A stretch of DNA of 64,000 nt from Proales similis. Its lineage: Eukaryota > Rotifera > Eurotatoria > Ploima > Proalidae. The DNA is taken from assembly GCA_019059635.1 (NCBI GenBank), contig JAGVRJ010000001.1:930001-994000 (forward strand). The letters are read 5' to 3'. The notes beneath the pieces were generated by a model. It was not told the DNA's origin. It searched no databases and was given only the letters and a program-made list of their open reading frames with translations. Of the stretch, positions 14,801 through 25,709 are shown in pieces. The first letter of the stretch is position 1; each line of letters starts with the position of its first letter. Both the position numbers and the translations under genes were made by a program.

Positions 14801-16558
14801 CAGAATCTATTACTCTCCTTTATCAAGTACCGAAAGCAAATCCATACGAGTCTGAATAAAAGTGACAGCGAGTTTCAGTTTGATCTGAATTGCCTCATTG
14901 ATGCTTTCAGACTGAGTATGACTGAGCAGCCGAAATTCAGTCCAGAGATTGAGAGAAAACTGCTCACGGCGTTGGAGTCTGGGCGACATTTTGCTTATCT
15001 GTCTACGGGCAACAACACTGGTCTAGAGCGATCCATTTTCATTTCGCATCTACTTCGCCAGAGCGAACAGACCGAGAGCTGGTGTACTGGTTTGCAGCGA
15101 CGAAAAATTCAAATTTGTTTGCTGGACCAGCTTTATCAAATATTAAAGAAAGAAAGAAGTTACCTTCAGATGTCGATGGTGCGTAAAACGCAAGCCGATC
15201 TACTCGAATGGAGCCGACGTCAAGAGTCCGAGCTCAAAGAAATTCTGTATTTGAAGTCTCTAAAAAAATTCGCTCTCAACTCTCTGCATGAAAAATTCAG
15301 CCTAACCGAGTCGGTTCTAGACCAGAGCGATCTGATGTCACATGTAGACGTCTGTAAGCAGTTGACTGATCGATACGAGAACGTACAGCACGACTGCCTG
15401 AAATTCGAGCACATAACAAGCGCCGAGGGTAAACTCATTCAGTTGGCGTCGTCAAGTAGCGTTCTAAGACCAGCGTCCGCTCAAGAGACTGTGAAAAGCA
15501 ATCAACATGGACACTTGTATTTTCGTGTCGGCTTCTTTGGACGAGCGTTCGCATACGAGTGTTTGAACAATCAATACTTCCTGTTCAAACACAGTTCGTA
15601 CGAAATGCTCTCCAACATTCAGAATTTAATAGTCAACAAACTGAACGATTGCACTCCGTCAACTGAAAATATGCCGATCAGGAATGCCTCGCTGCTTTCT
15701 CACAACAGAGAGCCTGCAATCTCACTTAAAGAGTCTACTGAAATGTGTTATATTCAAATCTGCGCAGTCAAACGACTTGAAAAGGCAATGTTACTTTCAT
15801 TAACGGAAGAAATGGAGAACGAATCACTTGCCGATGAAATAAAAAACAAAGTCAAGCCGTTTGATCGATTCTACTACTTCGACCGACCTTTTTATGAGAA
15901 CTGTTCGCATCAACGAGATTCAATAATTGACGAGCTCGAATGGAGTGACAGAACGGGCAAAGAAGCCGAAAGCGTTGTGAATTTGTGGATCGAGCGAACC
16001 ATTTTAATAGTGGACGAAAACAAATTTGAAGCATTGAATCAGTTCGAGCCAATCAACTCGAGTGTCAAGTTGATGTTGAGTCCCATTCGCAATGCCATAA
16101 CAGACATAGAAGAAAAAACAAGCGAACTGAAGCGGTTCATCGTTGAATTTAGTAAAAAGTTGGAAACTTCAGAAAATGAAAATATCTCGCTCATCGCACT
16201 CATGCATTCACTGCAGCCATTGACGATGCGCCTTCTCGGCTGCTTGGACGCGAGGGTCAACGGAGGTTTGATCAGGTACATAAGAGAGCTTTTAAGCGAA
16301 CGATTGAATTCGGCAAAGAGCAAAAAGCAACTGCAACATCATTTGTACAACAGTATCAACGAACAGCTGAATGTTCTCAAAAGTGGCTTGAGCATTCATG
16401 ACCGTGTGCTCAACGAGCTCACAAGATCTGTACCGTCACAAAGTGCCAACTCCGATTGCGTTCAACATATGAACGAACTAAACAAGCATTTGATCGACTG
16501 TCTCAGACAAATTACAGCCGAGCTAGAACAGCGATGGCCGTGTTCAAATTTTCTCTAA
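11873..16558 (+). CDS. DOCK-family guanine-nucleotide exchange factor, intronless and divergent
   Basis: DOCK proteins activate Rac/Cdc42 through a C-terminal DHR-2 domain. This frame encodes about 1,561 residues from the first ATG. The C-terminal third matches DHR-2 in order: YFRVGFFG near 1215; DRFYYFDRPF near 1330; LWIERTILIV near 1371, followed by LMLSPIRNAITDIEEK; and LTMRLLGCLDARVNGGLIRY near 1450-1465. The N-terminal half holds weaker C2/DHR-1-like stretches within about 340-520 (VNLHVTFKSE, then SGFLIRIGLVHNSS). I see no SH3 domain and no Pro-rich tail, so it is not a standard DOCK1-type layout. No intron interrupts 4.7 kb, unlike nearly all neighbours. Retroposition or intron loss is an inference. 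Subfamily is uncertain (A/B-like wording of DHR-2). Confidence 0.82.
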   Translation: MSIDCRNIASIIKCPDHLPPHADASMTRSDAALLGLVQTDLDRLEHVRHSDHTPRQLLLVLDQVEKIAQIYRNLALCNPTDASALTFLGQLLISRLNSIKTSLHIGNSLVLPSDLDPRTVLIVADDLNRPHSRVAKVRLLVRSIQLDEKIWESSNKGLRLSVYQFEQAPVVASTASGSTRRRESRKIGTGDSKRSCSAEPQNVAPRSDRAAFIRLNTTCICTHLLELRGELVNQLIELDENCNLLVFNVFSDQAPMLARFAYELDSDSNLMQTGIQIGHATSSAKSRTLHRLLSKSSTRNRSRTRDGVDSVQASLQIDVFNESCWRQLIDRPDEPVEMTKIEGWLSKAIEPICSYRNQFELVNLHVTFKSESARSRSVRNLNANQSNRRSGFLIRIGLVHNSSTIKFLDSSGDNSKTISLDESVDHLLQFAVTNQNAIVSSLEIKIELLWAQTKEALATTQTKLERDNLSSLSQSMGLMIPEGGAVKVNLTCGFCSLFYPRSRSLKQLYSLSFDEHPVEAKVQELSEELEKEFVHEKLAFSILMRLVSQLSAHNCKRQVIEQLFGLLVKTLESEEEPSLLSISTLNSLKFEKRLLQQFLSQLKQSREPQRLAACLHKLVQLLRHLAEKLGVKYELKYELNEVFTRYSKQSDWTLPISTQLIEHLNGLFNSNELFDICQKFFLSAEPSSIYLRRVGECLELELTKSDTQFRSKLVGSVLDLLKTRRKVKGERAHQLMLVEKLLRLAHKLKSECLMGLFENGLVLCLCSGQEYEDNEERCSLCLIELVDIGMKLGISKSASVLNLSMLNSLFVKMQQLLQSNLINGWQELTDGCFDIVLRFCTQIQKYLLRELIIKHFEDSQHHQTLIAYFTLAFTYIAVCRHGWQFEHKIRMLEQVTAFWTSLNVNTRRAIEIIQAIISELCEALCLSCFTLRIESNQSARNEDRIKTLAQKSLDLLEQLISAQSAAQISPLLNSLQQNLLLSFIKYRKQIHTSLNKSDSEFQFDLNCLIDAFRLSMTEQPKFSPEIERKLLTALESGRHFAYLSTGNNTGLERSIFISHLLRQSEQTESWCTGLQRRKIQICLLDQLYQILKKERSYLQMSMVRKTQADLLEWSRRQESELKEILYLKSLKKFALNSLHEKFSLTESVLDQSDLMSHVDVCKQLTDRYENVQHDCLKFEHITSAEGKLIQLASSSSVLRPASAQETVKSNQHGHLYFRVGFFGRAFAYECLNNQYFLFKHSSYEMLSNIQNLIVNKLNDCTPSTENMPIRNASLLSHNREPAISLKESTEMCYIQICAVKRLEKAMLLSLTEEMENESLADEIKNKVKPFDRFYYFDRPFYENCSHQRDSIIDELEWSDRTGKEAESVVNLWIERTILIVDENKFEALNQFEPINSSVKLMLSPIRNAITDIEEKTSELKRFIVEFSKKLETSENENISLIALMHSLQPLTMRLLGCLDARVNGGLIRYIRELLSERLNSAKSKKQLQHHLYNSINEQLNVLKSGLSIHDRVLNELTRSVPSQSANSDCVQHMNELNKHLIDCLRQITAELEQRWPCSNFL

Positions 16559-16595
16559 AGCCGAAGTTTATTTATGTGTATATGCGCTAGCTTCC

Positions 16596-16601
16596 AATAA
16601 A
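16596..16601 (+). terminator. poly(A) signal for the DOCK gene
   Basis: AATAAA 38 bases past the stop, followed by an A-rich stretch. Confidence 0.55.
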
Positions 16602-16789
16602 ACTTAAAAAAAATACATTTTTTTGCCCAAATCAATAATTACGCATTTGAATAGTTTCTTTATGGACAGTAGGAAGTCACTTGATTGATTTAAAACGAAA
16701 ATCGAAATCGAAATTAAATAACTTGAAAGAAATAGAAGAAATGAACAAACAGCGGAAAGAAAACATTCATAGAAAATCGACATTAATTC

Positions 16790-18174
16790 TCAAACTTGGA
16801 CAATCGCTTTGCCGATGTTTTCGCCCGTAAATAAGCCAAGAAAAGCCGAGCCCATCTTTTCGAATCCACTGAATCTCGTCTCACGAATTTTCACTTTTCC
16901 CTTTTTAAAATAAATTTATCGGCAAACGTTAGACCTTAAGAACTAGAAACTCAATAAGTAACCTCTTTGTAAAGATTTTTTACTTCGTCAAATGCAATTT
17001 TCCATTTATCGCGATAGGAACCAACATTCAGACCCTGGAGCCGCAATTCGAGCTGAAGAATCCTTCTGTTGGTCGCTGGGTCTTGATTAAGAGTTTTAAA
17101 AGCGAGCTTTGAAGGCAAATAGTAAAAAAACCCACAGAGCTTGGGCTCCAGCTCGTTGTAGTTCTCGATCGAGCCGCACAGACTAACGCGGCCGTACTTC
17201 TTCATGTGCTTGATGAGCACGGTGTGGTACCAGTCTCCGCCGACCTTGAGTCGCAGCAGAGCTTAGAGACACTGCAAGGCCGAGGCCAAGTGGGCATGTT
17301 AGCTTACGTTATCGAAAAAGAGGTCCACACCGTCGGGCGCCACCTGGGCGATGGCCTCGCTGAAGTTGACGCTCTTGTAGTTGAAGACGTGGTCGAAGCC
17401 GAGCTCACGCTGGCACCATTCGACTTTGTCATCGCTGCCGGCGAAGGCGATCACCTTGAGGCCCTGCAGCTTGGCGAGCTGGCCCACCATGCTGCCCACT
17501 GCGCCAGCCGCCCCGTTGACCAGCAGCACTTCGCCAGCCTTGGGCTCCAGCAGTTTCAGGCCAAAGTAGGCTGTGGCGCTTTTTGAAATTTAAAAATTAA
17601 GTTAAACTTTTCCTTTTATTATTGACTTACCCAGTCACACCAAAAGCACCGAGATAAAAGGAGATTGGAAAGTGACCAGTATCTTCGATCATTTCAACAT
17701 CTGAGCCATTTGAAATAAAGTGCGTTCGCCATCCAGCCCATGCCAAAACTAGGCAACCAACGGGGTATTCTGAGTTGCTGCTTTTTACAGCCCTTGAAAA
17801 TTAAAGCTTTGATTGCATTTCCAAGTTTATTTTCAACACTCCTGGGTTTTCTTGACAAACTTGGCAACTTGTTGTCCATACATCACTCGAGGGGTAAGAC
17901 GACCATGCTGTCCGATCCTTTAAGAATATTAAGAAATCACCATTTGGATCAATGCATGCTGCCTTACCTCATGAAAGGATCCACAGAGAGGAAAATGGCT
18001 TCAAAAAGAACCTCTGATATGCGGATGAGAAGTGCGAATTCGATTTAGAACAATAAAAGGTCTCAAACCTCCCTCTCGAAGCTCATCGGGTAGTTCCTCT
18101 TCAACCAGCTGAAAATTCTCATCAGAAGGCCATCCAACAAAAGCGGTTTCTAAAATCCATTTCTTGGCTCTCAT
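16790..18174 (-). CDS. prostaglandin reductase-like NADPH oxidoreductase, copy A
   Basis: This belongs to the medium-chain dehydrogenase family of PTGR1/alkenal reductases, which reduce alpha,beta-unsaturated carbonyls with NADPH. Eight exons (18174-18069, 18013-17968, 17917-17861, 17792-17631, 17578-17308, 17244-17136, 17081-16963, 16900-16790) total 981 bases and give 326 residues; human PTGR1 has 329. Landmarks in order: RAKKWIL at the N-terminus; FLSVDPFMR; GWRTHFISNGSDV; TAYFGLKLLEPKAGE; the nucleotide-binding loop [58 protein letters not shown]; and the C-terminal TGENIGKAIVQV. Exons 5-6 are nearly identical to copy B. The 54-bp intron 17135-17082 has no stop and is in frame, so retention would add 18 residues. 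Confidence 0.9.
17134..17577 (-). repeat. near-identical tract shared with 20398-20841 (copy A side)
   Basis: Compared base by base with 20398-20841 there is one mismatch in 444 positions (T at 17264, C at 20528), and it falls in the intron. The tract covers exons 5 and 6 and the intron between them almost exactly. The sequence outside differs strongly between the copies. Confidence 0.93.
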
Positions 18175-18609
18175 TCCCCACTGTTGAAATCCTTTGTTTT
18201 CAAGTGTAACTTCTCTGTAGCAGCTATTATGCTAGAGTGAGTATTACGCGTTTCTTGGTTACATTCACTAGATGTTGAAATTTGCCGGCATTTCGGCTTG
18301 CATAACAATGTCTGAGTTAATTCAAAATTCTATTAGATATCGGGGTTAGCGTAGTTTTATCCAGACTCTGATTGTCATGATTTCGCAGAAGATTGATTAT
18401 TTGATTGAAAGTCATATATAGGATATGGAAAAAATGTCAGATGAGCACAAATATTTAATTCGCTATTTATTAAAAACTTCCTTATTTAATAGGAATATTG
18501 TCTGCAGCTAGATTTTCATTTTGTACGGAAAGTTCCAATCGAAAGAAAAAAAAAACAAATTGCTTCAATTACTTTACAAATATTTCTCAAATCTATTTTC
18601 GAGTCTAGA

Positions 18610-19680
18610 CTACCCTCCCACTGTAGATTTAGTTTTTTTTTCCTTCAAGTTCTGCAAAGATAGGCGCTCAATAAAGTCAAAATTAATTTCGACTTTATCC
18701 TTCAGCATGATGATCTCATTCCATAAACTAAGATATTCATATTCATTTGAATAAACATTGATCACGTTCGAGATGCCTTGCTGGCGAATCATCTCCTTTT
18801 TTTTGCGAATTGAAAGACGGTAATGTTGATGAGGAGGAACAGATGTGCCCATGAGATCAATCATGTTAACTTGAAGGTCCTTCGCCAAAAGGCCAAGAAG
18901 ACGGTCTTCAACCCAGAGACAGCTGTCAATGCCCAATGCCTTGTTGTACAAAAGCCGTGCAAGCTCAGTGTTGAGAATTATGAACGAGCCTTCGATATAA
19001 GTAAGAAGTTTTTCGCCGTTATAACACTCAAACGGCACGTACCATTTGCTATTTGGATTACTAATTGGTTCTTTTCCTTCGAATTTGAGACCAGCCATGA
19101 AGTGGACATTCTTTAAGGGGTCCAAATTAACGAAGCGCATGATGTTGCTCATCACAGGAATAACGTCGTCGTTTATTCGCAGAATAAAGCGGGCCTGCGT
19201 ACAATGCGTCTCTAGCCATTTAAAAGCATAGAACAGTTTCTCGGCCAAGAGATAGTAGGATTCGATCATGTCGAACTGCAATATATCTTGGTGTTGTTCT
19301 GCTTCTTCACGCAAGGCGAGGTTCGTAGTGATGTTGCGTGACAAGCCGACAAGAAAAATGGCTCTAAACTTGTTCTCTATTTGCATGTGCTTGGCCCACG
19401 TTTGTCTGATCAGATTTCGATTGAAAGCAAATTCGACGCCCACCAAAACTAACGCCACGAGCTGAACTTGGTTGGAGGCAGAGCAAAAGCTTTCCGGAGG
19501 CTCAATAACCGCGCGGGCGTCTGCTCGAAGTTTTACTTTATACAAGGGCCAATCTTCCGCATTCGGTGATCTCGTCGTGTTTCCTTCGTCCTTCGTATAC
19601 GTCTGCTTTGCGATGAACCATACGAACACAACAAAACTGCAAAAAATCAACATTTTTCTGACGATTCGCATTCTATTCAT
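18610..19680 (-). CDS. GT31 family beta-1,3-galactosyltransferase-like protein, copy 1
   Basis: This single exon of 356 residues encodes a type II Golgi enzyme: a short cytosolic start, a membrane anchor at about 10-26 (LIFCSFVVFVWFIAKQTY), a stem, then a catalytic domain. Family marks are NRNLIRQTWAK near 85, the FLVGLS strand, LREEAEQHQDILQFDMIESY, KWLETHC followed by ARFILRINDDVIPV (the DxD position), YIEGSFIILN, and CLWVEDRLLGLLAKDL near the EDV motif. The usual DDD metal-binding triplet reads NDD. The protein is very similar to copy 2 until about residue 300, where the tails diverge. Acceptor and donor sugars cannot be predicted. Confidence 0.85.
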   Translation of the reverse strand: MNRMRIVRKMLIFCSFVVFVWFIAKQTYTKDEGNTTRSPNAEDWPLYKVKLRADARAVIEPPESFCSASNQVQLVALVLVGVEFAFNRNLIRQTWAKHMQIENKFRAIFLVGLSRNITTNLALREEAEQHQDILQFDMIESYYLLAEKLFYAFKWLETHCTQARFILRINDDVIPVMSNIMRFVNLDPLKNVHFMAGLKFEGKEPISNPNSKWYVPFECYNGEKLLTYIEGSFIILNTELARLLYNKALGIDSCLWVEDRLLGLLAKDLQVNMIDLMGTSVPPHQHYRLSIRKKKEMIRQQGISNVINVYSNEYEYLSLWNEIIMLKDKVEINFDFIERLSLQNLKEKKTKSTVGG

Positions 19681-20049
19681 TTTCTCTTGCTTTCTTGGCT
19701 AAGAATCAGGTTGAAACCTAAGAATGAGCCTCACTCAATAGAAATAAAGGCAACAGAGCGGAACAGAGTCCCAATTCTTGATAAACGCATGCTTGACACA
19801 TGGAGCCTGGCTAATTTATTCTCTTTTTGATCGATCAAATTTTTTCTGAACAAATCTCATTTCTCTTTTTTATTCTCGGGTGAGCCAAGCGAGAATGACT
19901 CGACTAGAACCTTTTCTCTCTTTTCGCTTTAACCTATTTCAAATAACTTTTAAAGTTTCGGAAGCTCGTAAAGATGGAAAAATTTTATTTCAAATTAACT
20001 AATCTGTGAATAGTTCCTCATTGAAAAGAAGTTTGCTCTCATCGGCCTC

Positions 20050-21406
20050 TTATGCTTGAACGATCGCCTTTCCGGTGTTTTTTCCTCTGAACAGGTCATA
20101 AAAAGCAGTGCGCATCTGCTCAAACCCCTCGTACTTGGTCTCTTCTACTTTGAGTTTGCCCTACGCACAAGAGTCTTTTTTATATTTGAATTGGAAATCA
20201 TTATCCACCTAACTTGCTTTACCTCTTTTATAAGGGCATTCATTTCGGTGAAGGCAGCCGGCCAATCTTTTTTGAAGGTTGACACAATGAATCCTTGCAC
20301 TCTCAGTTCCTTTTGGAGAATATGGTAGTTGACACCAGGATCTAAGGACCTAAATGCTTAAGGCGATCGAGATAAAACTTTAAAAGTCTAAAAACTTACA
20401 GAGCTTGGGCTCCAGCTCGTTGTAGTTCTCGATCGAGCCGCACAGACTAACGCGGCCGTACTTCTTCATGTGCTTGATGAGCACGGTGTGGTACCAGTCT
20501 CCGCCGACCTTGAGTCGCAGCAGAGCTCAGAGACACTGCAAGGCCGAGGCCAAGTGGGCATGTTAGCTTACGTTATCGAAAAAGAGGTCCACACCGTCGG
20601 GCGCCACCTGGGCGATGGCCTCGCTGAAGTTGACGCTCTTGTAGTTGAAGACGTGGTCGAAGCCGAGCTCACGCTGGCACCATTCGACTTTGTCATCGCT
20701 GCCGGCGAAGGCGATCACCTTGAGGCCCTGCAGCTTGGCGAGCTGGCCCACCATGCTGCCCACTGCGCCAGCCGCCCCGTTGACCAGCAGCACTTCGCCA
20801 GCCTTGGGCTCCAGCAGTTTCAGGCCAAAGTAGGCTGTGGCACTTAAAATTTTGCGTTTTTTTATAATAAAGTACAGTCTAGCGAAACTTAAGAACCGTT
20901 ACACACCCTGGCATTCCGAGGCTACCTAGAGTGTACGAAAGTGGAGTACTACCAATATCAAACGATATAGGATTAAGATCAGTGCCCTTGGAAATATAAT
21001 GAGAGCGCCATCCAGCCATTGAAAGAACCAGAGTGCCGAGCGGAAACTCGCCGTTTCGAGTCTTAATTACTCTATGAAAATCGATTGCCGAAAATTTCAA
21101 GAGAATGATGAAATACACAAGCTCAAAACTGCATTACTCACCGAGAGAGCTGCTCGCCGAACATTGTTATCGGGGGAGTAAATCTTTTCGAGTAAGGTCG
21201 CATATATGGATCAACCGAAAGGTAGACAGCTTCGAGTAAGACCTCTGAATGGCTGCTTTAGAATGGGAAATGAATCGACATTCCTGATTGAATTGGTTAC
21301 CATTTTCCTGAAGCTCGTCTGGAAGGTCTTCTTCCACCAGCTGAATATCTTCGTCTTTTGGTTCTCCCTCGAAATGCTTAACTAGAACCCACTTTTTAGC
21401 TTTCAT
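20050..21406 (-). CDS. prostaglandin reductase-like NADPH oxidoreductase, copy B
   Basis: Same family as copy A. Readable exons begin with KAKKWVLVKHFEGE (21406), then YLSVDPYMR, ITMFGEQLS, then VIKTRNGEFPLG and MAGWRSHYISKGTDL, then SYTLGSLGMPG. Exons 5-6 (20840-20572 and 20508-20400) match copy A letter for letter. The C-terminal exons read QKELRVQGFIVST and FRGKNTGKAIVQA, and differ from copy A. All joints keep frame, so it looks functional. The intron after exon 6 starts GTAAG, where copy A has GTGGG. The C-terminal exon is also found, nearly unchanged, in the pseudogene at 25.3-25.7 kb. Confidence 0.89.
20398..20841 (-). repeat. near-identical tract shared with 17134-17577 (copy B side)
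   Basis: Partner of the tract in copy A at a constant offset of 3,264 bases, with one mismatch in the intron. Confidence 0.93.
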
Positions 21407-21792
21407 TTTTCTTTTTTTCTTATGATTATGCTGTTTTGTGCCTTCTTTTATTTTAAAACTAATCTCTTGTTTTCCAAGCGGCGCTATTTATTCTCCTTGT
21501 TAGCTTTGTCATCGTCATAATTTATTGAATTATTCAATCATTCTCGGTTTATCTTTTAGTGCATGTGCTCAATCACAAGCCCCACATATCCAGCACCTAG
21601 TCTTATCAACTTAGGATTTATACTCTACGCAAGTTACACGTCGTTTGGGCAGTTATTACTCAGCTTTTCACTTTTACCCCGACTTCCCGTCTGTTGGCTT
21701 CGCGATGAATATGAACCTAAGATATTGGAGCCTTCTACTTTATTTCTAATAACCACATGCCTCAGTGAGTCTTTAGGAATTAATAGGCAGAT

Positions 21793-23309
<1,517 letters not shown>

Positions 23310-23484
23310 ATTTTATTTCCAAATGTCTTCTATTCTTGTTTCGTTCAAAACCTTGCTCTGTAGTACATGCAGACTAGAACATTCTCTTTTTTGCTTATTC
23401 GTCGTCTCGTAGATTATTCAACTTGACAGCGCAGTGTGATTAATATCTCGTTTGAAAGACTTCTACATATCCACGGCCTGGCTA

Positions 23485-23632
23485 AATTTATTCAGGTGTG
23501 AATAGCGCGGTCTATTCACTTGAATGGCAAGGTGGCGTAATGTGCGTGTCTACGGAAAGCTGTCGCACTAAATAATTGAACGTCGACTTGGTCGGTAAAT
23601 TAGCCATCCGCAGTGCAGCGTCCACTTGCTCC
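23485..23632. repeat. flanking repeat copy 1 (5' of reductase copy C)
   Basis: About 150 bp that recurs with scattered changes at 25710-25865. It contains an inverted repeat GTGAATAG (23498-23505) and CTATTCAC (23512-23519) around a 6-base loop. In both copies it sits just 5' of a reductase sequence read on the minus strand. Confidence 0.8.
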
Positions 23633-23759
23633 AAAATCAAATATTTTCATTAAAATCTTTTCAACTACTTAACCAGGATTTTGTAAAGCAAATTTATTTT
23701 AAGGTCAATGGTACCCATTCGGGATTTATTTAATTTCTTTTTTTATGAAAGAATTCATG

Positions 23760-24794
23760 TTAAGGTCTATTGGTTCCCTGATGGTTGGTGCTCATATTTG
23801 CGATTGATTGATTTTGACTATAAAGTTGTGTGATAATCTCACTCCACAAGCTTTGCTGTTCTGATTTTGAGGAATATACGCAGGTGACCTTCGAGATGCC
23901 TCGCTGGCGAATCATCTCCTTTTTTTTATCGGTATCAACATAGTAATATTGAGAAGGGGGAACAGATGAGGGCATAAGATCAATCATGTTTACTTGAAGG
24001 TCTTTCGCCAATAGGCCAAGTAAAACATCTTCAACCCAGAGACAGCTGTCAATGCCCAATGCCTTGTTGAACAAAAGCCGTGCAAGCTCAGTGTTGAGAA
24101 TTATGAACGAGCCTTCCATATAAGTTGGGAATTTATCGCCGTAATAACACTCATACGGCACGTGCCATTTGCTATTTGGATCACGAATCGGTCCCTTCCC
24201 TTCCAATTTAGGACCAGCCATGAAGTGGACATTCTTTAAGGGCTCCAAATTAACGAAGCGCATGATGCTGCTCATCACAGGAATAACGTCGTCGTTTATT
24301 CGCAGAATAAAGCGGGCCTGCGTACAATGCGTCTCTAGCCATTTAAAAGCATAGAACAATTTCTCGGCCAAGAGATAGTAGGATTCGATCATGTCGAACT
24401 GCAATATATCTTGGTGTTTTTCTGCTTCTTCACGCAAGGCGAGGTTCTTGGCGATGTTGCGTGACAAGCCAACAAGAAAAATGGTTCTAAACTTGTTCTC
24501 TATTTGCATGTGCTTGGCCCACGTTTGTCTGATCAGATTTCGATTGAAAGCAAATTCGACGCCCACCAAAACTAACGCCACGAGCTGAACTTGGTTGGAG
24601 GCAGAGCAAGAGCTTTCCGGAGGCTCAATAACCGCGCGGGCGTCTGCTCGAAGTTTTACTTTATACAAGGGCCAATCTTCCGCATTCGGTGATCTCGTCG
24701 TGTTTCCTTCGTCCTTCGAATACGTCTGCTTTGCGATGAACCATACGAACACAGCAATAGAGTAGTAGATTAGAATTTGCTTGACAATTTGCAT
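23760..24794 (-). CDS. GT31 family beta-1,3-galactosyltransferase-like protein, copy 2
   Basis: Single exon, 344 residues, a paralogue of copy 1. The anchor (ILIYYSIAVFVWFIAKQTY), stem and catalytic domain align nearly residue for residue: NRNLIRQTWAK, LRINDDVIPVMS (NDD at the DxD position), YMEGSFIILN and CLWVEDVLLGLLAKDL. Here the EDV motif is canonical, whereas copy 1 has EDR. The C-terminal 40 residues differ and are hydrophilic. Nucleotide identity continues through the 5' flank into the neighbouring reductase remnant, showing a segmental duplication rather than retroposition. Confidence 0.85.
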   Translation of the reverse strand: MQIVKQILIYYSIAVFVWFIAKQTYSKDEGNTTRSPNAEDWPLYKVKLRADARAVIEPPESSCSASNQVQLVALVLVGVEFAFNRNLIRQTWAKHMQIENKFRTIFLVGLSRNIAKNLALREEAEKHQDILQFDMIESYYLLAEKLFYAFKWLETHCTQARFILRINDDVIPVMSSIMRFVNLEPLKNVHFMAGPKLEGKGPIRDPNSKWHVPYECYYGDKFPTYMEGSFIILNTELARLLFNKALGIDSCLWVEDVLLGLLAKDLQVNMIDLMPSSVPPSQYYYVDTDKKKEMIRQRGISKVTCVYSSKSEQQSLWSEIITQLYSQNQSIANMSTNHQGTNRP

Positions 24795-25289
24795 TTTTTC
24801 CCGTTTTCCTTTATATTCTGTCGATTAGAATCGGATTTGAAACTTGAGAATGGGAATCGCGCCACTGAATAGAAATAAAGGCAACCAATCGAAAATTTAA
24901 GACAGATGCATGACAAACTCATTTACTTTTTATTATTTCGATCCATAAATATTTTACTCAATATTTCTCATTTCTCTTTTTGTTCCCTAATGATTGAAGC
25001 CAGATTGACGGTAGGCTCCGACTATGACCTTTTCTCTTTCCTTGCTCGATCTCTTTTCATATGAATTTTGATCGCTCGCCCGTGATAGCTTCTTCGCTTA
25101 TTTTTAAATGCTAGATTAAATAAGAATAGTACAACATAGCCTTTTTTATATTTTCTCTCTCTCTCTCGCTTTATTATGATACAAATGATTGTTGTAGTTT
25201 TCAAAAATATCGCCTTGTTATCTGACACCCTGGAGTTCAAAAAATTAAGTCTTGCAAGTTAGGAAAGTTGACTCAATTTTATTTCAAAT

Positions 25290-25700
25290 TGACTAAGCTG
25301 TGAATAGTTCCAAGTAAGAACAGTGTTTGCTTGTTTCGGCTTCTCATGCAAGAAAAATCGCCTTTCCGGTGTTTTTTCCTCTGAACAGGTCATAAAAAGC
25401 AGTGCGCATCTGCTCAAACCCCTAGTACTTGGCCTACTTTGAGTTTGCCCTACGCACAAGAGTCTTTTTTATATTTTGATTGGAAATCGAGCTCGTTGTT
25501 GTTCTCGATTGAGCCGCACAGACTAAGAGAAGAAGACCGAGAGTGTAGGACAACGGCGTTCTACTAATGTCGAATCTGATCGGATTGAGCGGAATGTTTT
25601 TGCCGTCCGATATGTAATGCGATTGCCAGCCAGCGTTTGATAGGACCAGAGTTCCTTGGGTTGATCACTCTGAATCGGAAACCAAATGAGATGAAAAGAA
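25290..25700 (-). pseudogene. chimeric prostaglandin-reductase pseudogene
   Basis: From low to high coordinate the pieces are: 25.35-25.48 kb, nearly identical to the last exon and adjoining intron of copy B (20.05-20.2 kb); 25.485-25.53 kb, a short piece of the copy A/B exon 6 (complement of the GSIENYNEL region); then about 25.535-25.70 kb, matching the middle exon of copy C (22.72-22.89 kb). Exons between these pieces are missing and the order cannot encode a reductase. The 5' side is followed by the flanking repeat otherwise found 5' of copy C. It is the relic of unequal exchange between array members. Confidence 0.85.
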
Positions 25701-25709
25701 AAGCTGTTT

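Noticed and set aside
17769-17840. Alternative exon joint in reductase copy A ending KKTQE
   Set aside because: It breaks the frame by one base. The joint 17861 to 17792 gives KAVKSSNSEYPVG, matching copies B and C, and a total length divisible by three.
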